Source: Laburnicola sp. R22_1 (Eukaryota > Ascomycota > Dothideomycetes > Pleosporales > Didymosphaeriaceae). Taken from it: DNA of 64,000 nucleotides. Both the position numbers and the translations under genes were made by a program. The stretch covers positions 2,480,001 through 2,544,000 of the forward strand of contig JACONQ010000004.1 of assembly GCA_014281115.1 (NCBI GenBank). The letters are read 5' to 3'. Below the pieces are notes generated by a model. The model made no database searches and had not been told where the DNA came from. It saw only the letters and a list, made by a program, of their open reading frames with translations. Shown one piece after another: positions 10,950 to 24,500 of the stretch (the first letter of the stretch is position 1; every line of letters starts with the position of its first letter).

Positions 10950-13900
10950 TCACGCCCGAACATGTTTCCACTCCCCGCTCGAGACAGCACCGTGCGGTAC
11001 CCCCGCCGCCCCTTCGACTGGCGTTCCCCCATTCCTCTCCCAGTTATCCATTAACCGCGAAATCTCCTTGAAACTCACTGGTTTAGTGATGTACAGGTCG
11101 AATCCACTTGTAAACGCCTCACTCTGGTCCCTGGCGCTCGCTAGTCCTGTGAGCGCTATGATGAGGCACAGCGGCGGTGTCTGCATCGGTGGCAGTTGCT
11201 CATTATGCGCCCGCTCGATATCCCTAATCCGACGGGTCGCTTCGAAACCGTCCATCAAAGGCATGGAGATGTCCATCAAGATGATGTCGGGGGGTGAGGG
11301 TGGCGTCTGGTGGAGAAGGGACGAGTATGCCTCCACCGCTTGGACGCCATTCTCAGCGTTCGTGACGGCGGTGTAGTCGCGCTTCTTCATGAAAGTTTGC
11401 AGGAGCTTGAGGTTGATATGGTTATCGTCGACGAGGAGCATGCGCGGGGTGCGGGATGAGGGTTTGGAGGTTGTTGGGGGTGAGTTGGTGAGGGCTCCGC
11501 AGCTGCTCACTGGGTTTATGTCGACCACCTCATGGAAGTTCATCTCTTGCCGGGTTGGTGAGATAGTGCGGCGCGTTGGCGGAAGGTTTGGTCGTGGGTG
11601 CAAGAGGCCGCTTATGGTTGTTGGACAGATGGTGCCGTCCTTTACTAATTCGTCACCATGAGGGAATGGAAATTCGGATGCGCTATCCAAGTCGTTGGAG
11701 CCATCGGAGGCCTGCAACGGTCCTGCGTTTTTCATCGCCATCTGCGCGTTGACACTGTCTTCGCGGGATGCAAGATCTAAATTTTTGTGACGCAAGTCAG
11801 TAAAGTTTACTCAGATGGGCCATAGAAGGATGTGTAATGTATATGAGACATTGCACCCCCAAGTTACGTACTGCCTGCCTTTATAATAGAGATGTCGTCG
11901 TCCGCTGGGTCCGAGCTCGAAATTATGAGACTATCAACTGCATTGACAACACCATCTGACAGTGGCGAATATGCTGGGTACTCGGCGATGGATTCGAAAG
12001 TATTCGGCGCGCTTGCTAAGGGAACGCTATTCAACTTCGCCGACCGTTCCAAACAAACCCGAACTGCTCTGGCAAGTTTGTAAGGGCCAAATGGATGACG
12101 AATATATTCAAAATTGTGTGCCTGTGGGAGAGCAGCCATCGCACTCTGTGCCGAAGCAGTGTCGCAAAGCACTAGAACCATCGTTCGACAGTTAGGTATC
12201 AATAGCCGGGGAGCTACTCCAATGAGTCCATTCAAATCAATGTCTTGGGTAATGACGATGTCGGGTTCGCAGGCGTCTTCAAATCGACTGATCGAGAGGC
12301 CATACCAGTCCTCTAGATACATTTCCAAGCTTTTGCGCATCATGCGAGCCGATTCGCGTTGATCTCGCTCAGCTTCGTCCTTATCCTCCCAATAGAGAGC
12401 AATCCTACTCTTACTTGCTTCCGCTTTAACGATATCAAGGCTTTTGTCCTTTTCACGTTCAATATGGCTACCTGCGGAGGTTGGGGTTGAAGCAAGCCCA
12501 TTTCTGGGTTGGGCTGGTGCCCCCTTCGTCATGGGAAGTCTCACGCGAACTGTCGTGCCTACGTCCACAATAGATTCAACATCAATATCTCCATCAAGCA
12601 TTTTGACGATTGACTTAACAAGCGACAGGCCTAGGCCAGTTCCGGTTGTCAGGGAGTTTTCCTGGGCAAAAGGAGTAAACAGCTTAGTCCGTAGATATTT
12701 CGCAGAGATTCCCTGGCCAGAGTCTTTAACAGTCAATGTCACGAAGGTGGAGACCTTCGGATCTGTAGTGCTGTCAGCATCCTCTGCTTCGAGCTTGATT
12801 TGGATGAATCCTTTCTTGGTGTACTTTAGTGAGTTGCCAAATAAGTTCATGACGATGCGTCTCAAGGCGCCGGGTTGACTCCAAAAAGTCCAGTCCCGCA
12901 TCGGAACGTCGACAATGACCTCAACATCTGCTTTGTGCGGGGAGAAGGTCGTGGAGCTCGTCGAGTTCGCCGACCGTCTGCGAAACTCGGGATCCAACAC
13001 TTCGTGCCCATCAGTGCCAGCTCGAAGCATGTGTCCGGTAGCGACACCCTCGACCACTTCTTCGGTAATGGCGGCCAAGTCCACATCCCCATAAAGATTC
13101 AGGTGCGACTGCAGGCGCACAGGGGCCTTTCGTAGTGTTGAGCCTCGCTTGCTTCTCTGGGTTTTGGTGGTGTTTCTTTCGAATGCGTTGATCTTGCTGT
13201 AATCTAGTACCATGTTGATGGTGTCAAGCAATGTCCTTCCGCAACTATCGGCCGTATCAATCAAGGAGCGCTGGAACGAGGTGCAGTCAGTTTCTCCTAG
13301 AAACTCACACGAGGCGAGAATGCCATGTAATGGGGATCGTAGTTCGTGCGAGATAGAACCAATAAAGTCGCTCTTCAGCTTGTCAGACGCAAGGGCTGCC
13401 AGGCGCGCAATTTCTGTTGTTATACAGTTGCTAAAGGCTACGCAATAGAGGAAGTCGAGATGGTAAGAAAACTCACGGAAAGGGCTGCAATTGTATGCGA
13501 AGAGCGCAGACCACCGAGATGTCGTCGTGTCCCAGAGAGGGAGGAAGATGACTTGACGAGCAGGAGGGAACGTCTTCTGAAGAAGTCCAGCTTCCGCCTG
13601 AACTGTTGCCGAGTTGGATTTTCGGCCACTCTCCTCAGTCTCGGCGGATGGTGACTGCTCGTCAGAGGAGCTGGAGATCAGTTGGTGTCTCTCTTCAAAA
13701 GTGTACAACTTCCCGCGGGGGTGCCTGGCGATAAGACTGGATAGATCCGATGGTGACATAGGCGTGAAGTGGCCTTGAACTACTTCTGGTGGACCATGGG
13801 CATTGGGCGGACAGGCATGGGCCAGAACGTCCGCTGGGCTGTTGTATGAGGCATGGAGCTTTTGAACAGGGTCTTCATGCTCACATAACGCCGGAAGCAG

Positions 13901-14927
13901 AGTGGCTTCTCGGTCAGATTCATGAGTAGAGGAGGACTCGTCATTGCTCGTAGCCTGGTCGAAAGGGTGACGTCGAGACATGGTTGTGGCCGTATCGAGG
14001 AAAGCAACTCCGCCTCCGCCTTCTTCCAGGTCCAAGGCGGCACGCAAAACGTTGGCGGCTCGAGCAAAGGTCTCCAGATGGTCGGCAGGTGTACCTCCTT
14101 CACTGTGAGAGTCGGCGTCCGGTGGGTTCTCGGTTGTTGGGGACATGGCTTCACCGGAGCGCGACCGCGTACTGCGCCTGCCAGGATGGTACCCAGGATT
14201 CGCAAAGGTCGACATGCACATGTTCATGCGCGTTGATCGCTGGCGGTCGTTCTTGTCCCTCTGTGTTTCCAAGTGCTGCACGACGTTATCAGCCATGACG
14301 GCCAGAAAGTCCCTCTCGGCGCGCGTTGCGCCAGAGCGCACGCGGTCATCTAGGGTGAACAGTGAGCCGATGTTGATGCCCTTGCACGTGCGTAGAGGTA
14401 CACCGATGTAGTACCGGAAGCGTGGATGGTCGGCGACGAAGTCCAAGGTGCAGAAGCGCGAATCCTGGGCGAGGTCGAGGACTTCGAAGCATGCGGGCGC
14501 ACCGTCTGCAGGTGGCAGCAATGCAATGGTATGCTCGCAAGGCGTCCCCGCCTTCGGGACATTGACACACTACATGGCATGTCAGCTGCAGGCTGGCTCG
14601 AAAAGGTTGCTGAGCATCTACCCCAGCCCCACTCGTGTCGTCGGGATCATCATGTTGGAGGACGCCGTCGAGATGGAGCGTCTTGGTGCTTTCGGCGACC
14701 AAGTACTGCGTGTCCCGGTCGACTAGGCTGACCATGGTGCGCTGCGTATTGAGTCTCCATGTCACCAGCTGCGCGTGTGCTGCCAGGACCGTGTCTGGCT
14801 TGTCGTGCGCCGGTGCAGCAGGCGGGCGAAAGTACTTGTATAGCTCGCGAGCACGCGCTGCGTCGACGGCAGTATTGCCTTGCAGGTCTCCGGTAGACTT
14901 GCTCGCGACGCGCGCGCTTTCGGCCAT
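10950..14927 (-). CDS. hybrid sensor histidine kinase (GAF, HisKA, HATPase, receiver)
   Basis: Exons on the minus strand 14927..14622, 14569..11872 and 11776..10950 give 1276 residues. A GAF-like sensor region starts near residue 103. The phospho-acceptor box SHELRSPLHGIL has its His near residue 509. The ATPase has the N box NLFGNSLKYTKKG, G1 DSGQGIS and G2 TGTGLGLSLVKS. The C-terminal receiver has VDDNHIN, phospho-acceptor Asp in ILMDISMPLMDG (near residue 1168) and the Lys in ITKPVS. The protein should pass phosphate from His to Asp and on to a histidine phosphotransfer protein. Between ATPase and receiver lies a receiver-like stretch (ending GPYKLARAVRVCLERS) that seems to lack a full acidic pocket. 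The longer frame upstream of 14927 begins with GTG, so I use the ATG at 14927. I do not assign a fungal kinase group. Confidence 0.9.
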
Positions 14928-15705
14928 TGTGTTGTCGCGGGAGTCGTGTGGGGGAGTGGGGAATTTCACGGCGGGGGCAGGCTCTGCTTTCCGCAGTCCA
15001 ACGCCAGGAAACGCCAGGAAACAACCTGTAACACAATCTGTAACAATTATGCAGGCGGTGCCATTGTGACGAAGACGACAAGTCCAACTCTCTAGAATAG
15101 TGTTAAATCACACTTACACGTCGCCTTCAAAATCTAGGCCCATTGACAGACTTGCATTACTCTGGCATGTGTAGAAACTTGGCTCGAATCTCTTTCGAGC
15201 CAGATCCACCAACGACCCCGTATGTTTCTCATACTCCTATCGACTCCCTCAAAGACCACAAGCTCTACATCCGAAGAACGCATGTAACGCCATCTCCATG
15301 CACTCCGCTCCTTATGGAAGAAAGGGCAAGTGTTTGGTAATGATGGCGTATCAATCTTGGCACGAATATTTTCCTTCAGCAGGTTGAGCATGGGAAAGCT
15401 CTGGTGCTGTACACACAAATGCCGTTTGAGGGTAACCTCATATCGCTCTCAACAAACCACCTACGAGACATCGCAAAGAAGCGCAATCGTAGCGTAGTGG
15501 CCTATGGATCAACGACCCAACATACATCACATACTCTTGCCCGGTTGGCTTTTCGATTTGTTGTTCATTGCCGCATCATTCCTATGCTGAACCCGCTTCC
15601 CGATACAGCTGGAAGCCGTCATAGAAGTCCGTTATGCCATTGACGCCACCCAAATGTCTCATGGTGAATGGAAAGCCATCCCCGTCGCCCGCGATCGATC
15701 GTCCC
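14928..15705. other. intergenic: histidine kinase promoter and RPL29 3' region
   Basis: About 780 bases. Contains the short imperfect repeat of ACGCCAGGAA near 15001-15020. The plus-strand open frames at 15143-15340 and 15404-15643 have no domain likeness. Confidence 0.5.
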
Positions 15706-16120
15706 TTATGCTGCGTCGCGCTTGCCCTCCTTGACCTCCTTCTGTGGCAGTTGTTAGTAGTGCGCGCGTCATTTAGGCATCGACAGGATGGCGCACCAGA
15801 GCACGCATGGTGCCGTGCAGAGCATGCCTATGGTTCCGTCGGAACTTGGGGTCGGTGCCCTTGAGCGAGGGGTATCGGTGAGTCTTGGGCTTCTTGATAC
15901 TGTGTAGCGCCATTCCGGTCAGCAACTGTATCCCGTATTATCCATAGTACTCCGTGTGTTGATCGAGATGTCTGTTCGCGAGGTAGGGAGCGGAGGATGC
16001 GTACCCGTTCCTGTGGTTCTTCTTCGACTGATTGTGCTGAGACGAGTTCTTTGACTCTGTGCGGTGGTCAGTCCAAGGTCTTTGCAGCAGGGACTCCTAG
16101 ATGAAAAACGTACTGGCCAT
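15706..16120 (-). CDS. RPL29: 60S ribosomal protein eL29
   Basis: A four-exon gene in which no exon is long enough to stand out as an open frame: 16120..16114, 16056..16005, 15899..15797 and 15741..15706. The spliced product has 65 residues (yeast Rpl29 has 59). It starts MAKSKNSSQHNQSKKNHRNG, continues IKKPKTHRYPSLKG and KFRRNHRHALHGTMRAL, and ends KEVKEGKRDAA. These are the eL29 hallmarks. Introns are 57, 105 and 55 bases; donors are GTACGT, GTACGC and GTGCGC. The last intron has a perfect TACTAAC branch point just before its acceptor. Very basic, as expected for a ribosomal protein. Identification is firm because every splice joins frames that match the family. Confidence 0.93.
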
Positions 16121-16513
16121 GGCGACGGTGTTGGTTGTCGAATTTGGTGGACGGAGAGCTTGTTGGTGCGTCGGGGCAAATTGAAGATGTGGTGTGGCTC
16201 GCTTAACTACGCTAGTCCAAACAGAATTAGCGGGCTTGGGGAAGGTGGGAAGTTGCTCTTGTGCTCGTCCAGACATTCGTGGACTTATTTATCAAAGAAT
16301 GTTGTGCAGCTTTCTCTTACATAAAATCGCTCATTGTATATAGTTCGTATTTGGAACATTGCATTCGTGATATCATGGTAAAAGAAGCTTGCTATAATAG
16401 CGACCCAGGCGCCAGTTCCATCGCAGACCCTCCCGTCATCGTCCGTGTCGACATTTGACATCGCAAACAAATCATTGAAACCTCCCGAACACTAACCTAG
16501 ACGCTTCTTCCCC
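16121..16513. other. intergenic, RPL29 promoter side
   Basis: About 390 bases upstream of RPL29 and downstream of the 16514-17447 gene. No gene or repeat recognised. Confidence 0.5.
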
Positions 16514-17447
16514 CTAGTTTTCTCTCTGCGGCTCCATGTCCATGGCTTCGCCTCCTTGCGCCACGCCTTGAGCCTGACGCTGACGCATTCGCTCACGGAT
16601 GATTTGCTCTGCAGTCGTCGCACCCCCAGTACCACGGCCAGTCAATGGAGGCGTGCGGTTCGTCGTATCCACTACTGCGTCGTCGTATGCCACACCATTG
16701 AGCACCTTCGCATCCTGCTTCTCTTGTTCTGTACTCAGTGTTGTCGGAGTGCTTGCCGAGCTGCTAGGAGCGTTAACACCGGACAACGGGCTGGCCGGCA
16801 CTTGGTCGCGCATATATGGGGGAACAGCGTTTGCTTTGCCAACGGCCGGGCTTCCAATCTGGCTAAGCTGTCTCGCCGGCGTCCTTGCACCTTCGCCGAA
16901 GCCCACCAAGGACACAGCTTCGTCGCTGAAGCCGCCGGTGCTAGATGTCTCCATGTCCTGGTCCTCACTCATGCGATCGTGATCATATGCATCGCTGCCG
17001 CTGGCCCACGTGGTGCGGCCTCCGACACTGCCTGTCGCGCTTGCGCTGCCGACAGTACTGCGCTCACGGTATATCTGGGGTTGGTTGTTCGCATCAAAGT
17101 ATCCCGGCGGGGGATTGCTCGCACTCCCCGGAACAAGACCTTGAGGGGTACGACCTGATACTCCGATACGCTCCAGTCCCGCCAAGCGGGAGATACGATC
17201 AGCGCGCTCGGCGTCTGCTGGGTGGTGGTGATGCGAAAAGTGGCCGCGGTGGCCGTCTTTGATAGCTACGGTAGAGAGCTCAGACATGGTGGTAGTAGCC
17301 GAGTTCGGAGTGCCCCTACAGATGTCTCATGTCAGTTATCATTCTCGAAAGTCTGTCGCATTGTGTGCCTTACGGGAGATCATTGGGCGTCGTCGGGTCC
17401 GACGGCGGGGGAGGCAGGTTGATGAGCGTCGGTGGATTCGCAGTCAT
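16514..17447 (-). CDS. fungal protein of unknown function, Ser/Thr/Gly-rich
   Basis: Exons on the minus strand 17447..17374 and 17315..16514 give 291 residues; the 58-base intron (GTAAGG...TGTAG) joins the frames cleanly. The N-terminus is MTANPPTLINLPPPPSDPTT. A His-rich patch (HRGHFSHHHHPADAERADRI) is followed by SRLAGLERIGVSGRTPQGL. A distinctive middle block is EDQDMETSSTGGFSDEAVSL then VGFGEGARTPARQL. The C-terminus is Arg/Gln-rich (IIRERMRQRQAQG). There is no signal peptide, membrane segment or enzyme motif. The composition suggests a disordered, phosphorylated regulatory protein, but I do not recognise a named family. The mosaic of sharply defined blocks in low-complexity sequence suggests conserved docking motifs. 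Confidence 0.75.
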
Positions 17448-18548
17448 GGTGAGTTGATTGGCTGTTATTGGTGGCGTGTTCGTTAGGAGGTGATGGTCAA
17501 GAGATTGGGTGGTGGTGGTGGTGGAAGTATGGTGCTTCAGTACTCGGGAGGGGCTACGTCACTGGTTCGGCGCCCAGGTTCAAAGGAATGCAAGGGCAGG
17601 TCACAAGAGCAAGCAAATTTAAGCCCCACTTCCAGCCTTGAAATATTTTAGAAGTCGACGCAAGCCCTACTGCTGCATCCTGCATGCTGCAGTTCCCGGT
17701 CGCAGGCTGGCTTGGCACTATGCAGGGTTCCGCATGTGAAAACGGTCGCGGGGTCGTTCCTCACTCATCTGTCACCAACGGGCTTTCTAATTTTGATCTT
17801 AGCATGCTGGTATTACACCAATGTGAATACTCGAGACTGCTTCTCTTCGAACCCAATTTCATTATCATTCAGTCTGGATACGTACGATCTATCATCCACG
17901 TAGCTCAAAGTACACTCCATTCCCTACCCAACGTCACACCCTCCATCCTCCATCCGATTGCAGAACCTAGCCCCATCAATACGCTTAGATCTACCACGAT
18001 AATCGGCGTATATCCATTCATTCATTCATTCATGTACAGTATCCGTCTATAGTCAACTCAATTTTTTCCAGATCATGAGACTTGACAGGTGCATTTTTCG
18101 ACACTGAACGTACGCACGAAGTATACCACGTATGTACATGCATTGGCACGCTAGCTAAGGACTATGGTGGCTACATGGGTGCTCTCAGGTTCATACGAGA
18201 TGAGACGGCTTCCTGCTGAGCGGTAAGACACTTGCATATGAGTAATATCATTGCGTGATGGAGACGGTAGACTGGATGAGCGGAATGGGTGATATAGTGA
18301 GGGGTCAGTGTAAACACATATTTAACAGAAGTTCTGGAGTTGGTAATGTAAGCACGATGCCAAGTTGTTGTCCTAATCATCATAATCTAAAAAGCCACAG
18401 TAAAGATAAAACAAAAGATGAACTGCGCTCACCACCCTCACCCTTCCCAAAAAGCACAAACGCCCACCATACCCCGAACACCTACAAATGCTCAACCACC
18501 ACCAAACGCCACGCCGAATAAAATAAAAAAACCATCACCCATCCTCCA
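17448..18548. other. intergenic, 1.1 kb, with short simple repeats
   Basis: Upstream of the 16514-17447 gene and downstream of POL2. Holds a GGT run near 17508-17523 and four copies of CATT near 18018-18033. No coding frame with family likeness; no tRNA seen. The stretch 18420-18548 is C- and A-rich and continues into the POL2 3' end. Confidence 0.5.
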
Positions 18549-21500
18549 CTAAAACCCCTCCAAACACTCCCCCACAACATCCTCCAACATCCTCAACCCA
18601 TAAAACCGCCCCACCCCCCCATAAACCCCCAACCTCTTCTCCACCTCCCCCCTACTCTTCGTACAAATCCACTCACCGGCACAAGCGCAATGTTCCATAA
18701 ACTCATTACTCCTTAGTCTCCCACATTTTCCGCACTTCAAATCCTGCACGCTCCACTCGAGCACCAGTTTCTGCACCTCGGACACGAGTTGCTCCTCGAT
18801 GCGGAGCTTGTTGTACACTGACTCGCAGTTGTCACATTTCCATTGAGGCAAAGGTGCGGCTGTGGACGTCAAGGACGAGGGAGGAAGGAACGAAGCGTCG
18901 CGGCAGAGGTCGATGTCGCGCGATGCGGTGCATTCGTCGCAGATGACGCCGCGGATCATGAGGGATGCGCTGGGGTTTTGGAACGAGGCTTCGGCGCTGA
19001 ACTCCCTGATTTCGAACAGGTTTAACAATTCTTTCCTTAACAGGCGCACTTCGAGCGTGATGGCGCGGTCTAGGCTGAGGACTTGCATGACGCTCTTGAC
19101 GAGCTGTAGCACGGGGTTCTTCAGCTTGGTGTGACTCCCGGGGAGTTGTGGGAACTCCCACGCAGACGCGAAGTCTTCGGAGCGCATCTCAGCGTGCTGT
19201 CTGCGTAGCCATGTAGAGATCTGCTTGAAAAGCGGCTTCGTGAATGTCTTAGGTAGGATATGCGTCATTTCGTTTGGATCGACGGTCAGAGGCTTGAGTG
19301 GGATTTGCGTGAGGCGCGGCGTACTCCCGTCAGGGCCTGGGGCAGGTCGCTTCCTTGCGTGCATCAGCTCGATGAACTCGACGATCCAGTTATCGAATTC
19401 CTTCTGTAGGTCCGGAGGGAGGAAAGTGGCGAGCTGCCAGTGCATGATATTCTCCAGCGTTTGATTTTCTTCTTCGACAATCTTCTCGCAACCTTTGCCG
19501 CCGTAGTTGAATTCATCGTACCACACGAGGTAGTCCCAGTACTCTTTGATCTCAAGCTCGAGGAAGTTGAACAGTGGCTTTGCTTGAATGGTCTTGAGGA
19601 TGTACTGTGCGTATGCATATGCGTTTCCGACTTCCGCTTTTGTGGTCTGGAGGAGCAAGCGGGTGGGCGATGCAAACACAATGTGTGAACCAACCCTCTT
19701 GAAGTCTGTCATGAGTTGCTGGAGCGCCTTCTTACTCATCATCTGCACGTAGTAATGGAGCGCACGGTCGTAGAGGAAAGATCCTGGGCTACTGACCCAT
19801 CTGACAAGATGCTGCACCATAACATCAGCCATGTAGTCGCCATTTGCAGCCTCGCTCCACCACGACTTCACCATCTCTCGGAGCACAGTGATGCCCGCAG
19901 TCGCGAATGCATTGTCAGAGTAGATGACGTTTGTGCCGTCATTGGCAGCATCGTATGAAGGAGCTGCGGGATTGAAGGAAAAGGAATCTGCGCCTTCAAG
20001 ATCGTTGATCAAAGAGGAGGAAAGGATCGTGTTAATGGCGAGATGGCGAAGGTTAAGATCGATGCATACAGAGGAGTACGTGCCCGGGTTGTTGATGGAA
20101 GGCATCTCGACCGTTTCTAGAGGTCCGAGGATATCATCTTTCTCATAGCCAGCATGATCGGGCTTAGGCTGACCAGACCACCAGAGGATCACGCGCTCTT
20201 TCTGAAGTCGCCGTGCATAGGCGACATCGATCAAGAACTGTGGATCGTTGGTCTCGAGATTACAGAGAGGAATATCTCCGTAACGAGCGAGTTCCATAAG
20301 ATGTGATACCCAAGAGCCGAGGTCAAGGTAGTGTCCAACAAGACGCTTAGCAACGACTGATTGCCAGGTCAGTTGAGGCAATTGCTTGTCTGATTCTTCT
20401 GACCGCAAGGGTAGAATTGGAAAATCTTTTAGCTGAGGTACATCGTGGGACAGAAGGACATGGTTGGGCGATTGTATTACCATGACGCATGGGCTCTCTT
20501 TATCCGCCTTCCTCATCTCTTTGATAGCATCACCAATCGCCAGTAGTGCTTTCCGTCGGGTTGTAACAGAAACGGTCCGGAAGTGCACGTCGTCTTGGTA
20601 CTCAATCGCGGCTTGCCACGGTTCGCCGCCATGGTCCTCCAGGCGTTTCTGCAAAGCCTCGCGGTAGATGCGATCCACATTCGGCATTCCTTGAGTATCC
20701 TTTGATTTGTTCTGGATGATGATATGGGCTTCGCTCTTAGAAGTCGAGAAGAGAGCGTATATGTTCCGTTCGCCGCTGCTGATATGATAAAGGTAAAGAT
20801 AGCTGAGTGGCGCTTCCGAAAGATACGGATTTTTCAAGGGTACCTTGCGCAGGACCGAGAGATCGAAGCCCTCGGTCAGACCCTTCCCAAGCACACCCTT
20901 CTGTGTTTCGTCGAATGTGCAAATGTTGCCTATCTCGAGAATAGCCCTGATGTTCAGGGGCACCTGTTTCTCATAGACGCCCTCTACGCTTGGATGGTTG
21001 AACAGCGCGGCGATCTTTTTCGACTCATCGACGTACGTCTGTTCTGACATTTCTAGCTTGAATAGATGAATCGATGGATGTCCGTTCGGTAGGGTGAAGT
21101 TGACGAGTTTTTCCACGCTGCACCCGCTAATCGACACATTGGGCAAATCGTCACTCCTCAGGTTCAGGTATACATGTCGCGGCACGTTGATCTCGAGCGT
21201 CCGAATCTTCTTGTCGATGAGGACAAATGCCTGGACTTTCCCGGGAGTCGCAGTTGGACGCAGTTGGACGAGTTGCCAGGTGTTCATGAACACCATTTCG
21301 TTCTGATTCCTGATCAGGCCTCCGATTCCATCAGCAGCGTCACCGGCCCGTTCACCGAAGAGTTGCCGTCGACGCTTTCGCGCTTGGCGCTGAATCTTCC
21401 ACTTCTGTTTCTGATACATAAGCCAACCAGAGTAATCTTCACTGATCGAGGGCATGACTTTCGGCAGTGCAGCATAAGGATCGGTTTGAACAGGTACCGC

Positions 21501-24500
21501 TGGCTCGGGCTCCTTCCGTTTCATAACCCTCTTCGTGACCATACCCCTCTTCACCTGCGAGTTAGGCAATAGCTTTCCTGACCCGCCGAAATCCTCAAGA
21601 TCCAGGGCGACTCGGTTGCCAAGTACATTAGTATCAGCGTCCGTGAGTGCCTTCTTGTCGAACATGTCCGTCATCTTCTTCTGCTGGAGCTTGTCTTCCT
21701 TCTGCCGTATCCTTCGATCCAGCCAATCCGGATGCGGAACTCTGGGGCATGGGTTCCGTACCTTTTGCAGAGCTGCGGGAATTGTGATGATCTTCTGTAT
21801 GACGGAAGCTAGACGTTCACGATAGTAATCCCAATCAAGAATACTTCGAGGGTCCATGTCCGTCGGGTCTTCACGTAGCCACTTCCGCAAGAAATAGCGC
21901 TTGACCGACTCTTCGGCCGAGAAGATCGCAATAGGCACTGCGCGCTCGGTGACGGGAGCATTCTTTGGTCGAGCTGAGATGAGGTACTTGCAGTTCAAGC
22001 CCTTGTCCTTGACCATTTGCTCACCCAAGAATTCGGCAAGGCGCTTGGCAGTAGTGATGGCGGTAGACTTTTGCGCACCGTACTCCTCTAGCGTCTTCGT
22101 CATGTTCTTGTTCTCAACAATTAGATCAATGAGCTCTTCATCCGCAAGAGTAGCACCGCGAGTATCGAGAATATCGAGCCAGCGGTTAGCGATGTTCGCG
22201 ACGGCATCATACGTTTCCGTGAGCGTCGTTCCCTCCAGGAAGAACTTGAAGAGTTGAGCTTGAAAGTTCTTGATGAGTTTCAGCTCACCACGCCGTTTGA
22301 GTTCAAAGCCCTTCAACTCAGCCAAGCTACCGTCGTGGTTGAAGACGGCATAACGCTTCTTCAAGTTCTTGTCCTCTTCTTTGGATGTCGGTAGGATCAT
22401 GGCCTTGTAGGGACCGTCAACTTCGAAGAAAATAGAGTTGTCGCTGTGTTTCTCATAGCGGAACGTCTCTCCGTCTACTAGCGTCTCGTACTGGTGATTG
22501 GTGAACTTGCCGTGGACGAGATGGTTCAACATGACGCAAGGGTAAGATATAGTAAGCTTCTTGCCATTTTTCAGCTTGAAGGCGGAATTCTCCGGGAAGG
22601 TGGCGGGGAGAATGCACCAAATACCGTCCGTGTCCAGTTCGAGCGGACGTCCGATTCGTTCCACAAGTTGTCGAGCCATTTGGATAATCCGGGCACCCGT
22701 TAAACACGTAACACCCGCCATCTCCAACGAATACCATCGAGAACCCTTTCGCATGACGTAACCGTAGAAACTATTAAGAATGACTTTGTGGGCCAACTGC
22801 ATGGAATCGAACACAACAATCATCTTCTTTGCGTCTTCCACTTCGGAAGCGGGGGCACCAGCAGACTTTAACGCCTCAGCTTTGCCTTTCCAGACTTTCT
22901 GCTTGCCCTTGTAGTCGTATCTACGGTCACGGAAGTCTCGCACCGTGTTGACGTAGAAAGGATTCTCCCGCTGGCAGATGATGGCCTCTCGCTCGATCGT
23001 CTTGGCATCGTGGATCTTGTGGTATATCTTTTTGCTGTACTCTGTCAACCGCTTCTTAACCAGGGAAGCCTGCTCGTCAACTGGCAAATCCTGGAAGGTC
23101 CGCAAGGGCGAGTTCGGAAATCGACCTGGAAACTTTTCATTCTCCAGGGCGTTCCGTACCATGTTGTACTCATCGCGCTTCGCCGGCAAGAACTCTCCTC
23201 TCCAAGCCCAGGGCAACCTTCGATCGCATGTCTTGCCTGGACGATTGAAGTCGCACGCAGCGCAGTCTGACTCGTTGATCATAGAATCTGGTTGAAGTCG
23301 ATTTGTGGTCATGATGTTCGGATACATAGATGCCACGTCGAGATGGTAAATGAGCGGCCTTTCGTTGCGGTTTGGTACGTTCTTCAACTGCAGCAGCTTC
23401 TCTACGATCTGAGCTTTAACCTCCTCGTAATTTGTCACATCTTCCATGTTTTTCTTTTCTTCAACCTCAATACTGAACTTCAGCGCCGCGTCCAAGTCAT
23501 CGATGAGTTCGTCGATGGCCTTCGGATCAACCACGAAGTTGTATGGAATGTCGCTACGGAAAACACCAGCTTCAATGCTTTCGACGTGGCCTCCGACGTA
23601 CGTTTCGGATTCCAGTAGATGACCTTCCCAGAATGCCTCTTTCGGAGCTTGATGCTTGTTCGGGAGAACGATACCATGCTGATAGGCCTGTACCATCAAC
23701 AACATTTCGCACAAGGTACCAGTACCTTTTCGTAATGTGTCGTCGGGCCCTAAAGGTAGAATAGTACACAAAGCGAAGATGAACGGATGCACATATTTCA
23801 TGTACAAGTAGTAGGTGGCTACGGCATCGGAAACGGAATACTCGGCAAGTGTTTGGGGGCGCTCGCTCGCGTATCTTTTGCTTGTTAGCACGTTTGTCTG
23901 GATCTTCTCTAGGTACTTACGGGGTCATCAACTCGGGATCCAACTCATCTGGATCATATCCTAGCTTTGCCATGGTGACAGCTTTAAGTCCACGACTTCC
24001 TTGTGGTAAATAACTGTCTCGAGACACCCACGCGAAAGCGTCTAGATGCGCACAGTAATCCGAATGATACACGGCCTCGCTGTTCTTTCGGAAACCAATC
24101 TCTTGGTACATGTCGATTCCAAGCACGCTTGCTCTTGCTTCAACAAACGGCCAATCGAAGAAGTCACCGTTGTACGTGACCATCACGGTGGGCTTGGCTT
24201 CCTTGATGTGCTCGAAAAATCGCTCTATGACCCCTTTCTCATCTGGCTCGTTGAAGATCATAAATGGACCCTGGTATTCCGGTTTCGGGGTATAGTCAAA
24301 GTCCTGAATATCTTCTGATACGATCTCCCGGTTGGTGATGAGGAAACCTTGTCCATCGATCATGTACGATATCATCATAATTTGATCTATGACAGCATCG
24401 GGGAACTTGAGTGGCAGCTTCGTCGTTTCGATATCGTACGCCATGACCACCTGATCCGCTTGTTTTAACCGATCTTCTAAACATGTGAAAGATATAACGC

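Noticed and set aside
13449..13487. 39-base GTGAGT...GTAG intron in the histidine kinase
   Set aside because: Too short for a fungal intron and the encoded residues fit between sensor and HisKA domains without a gap.
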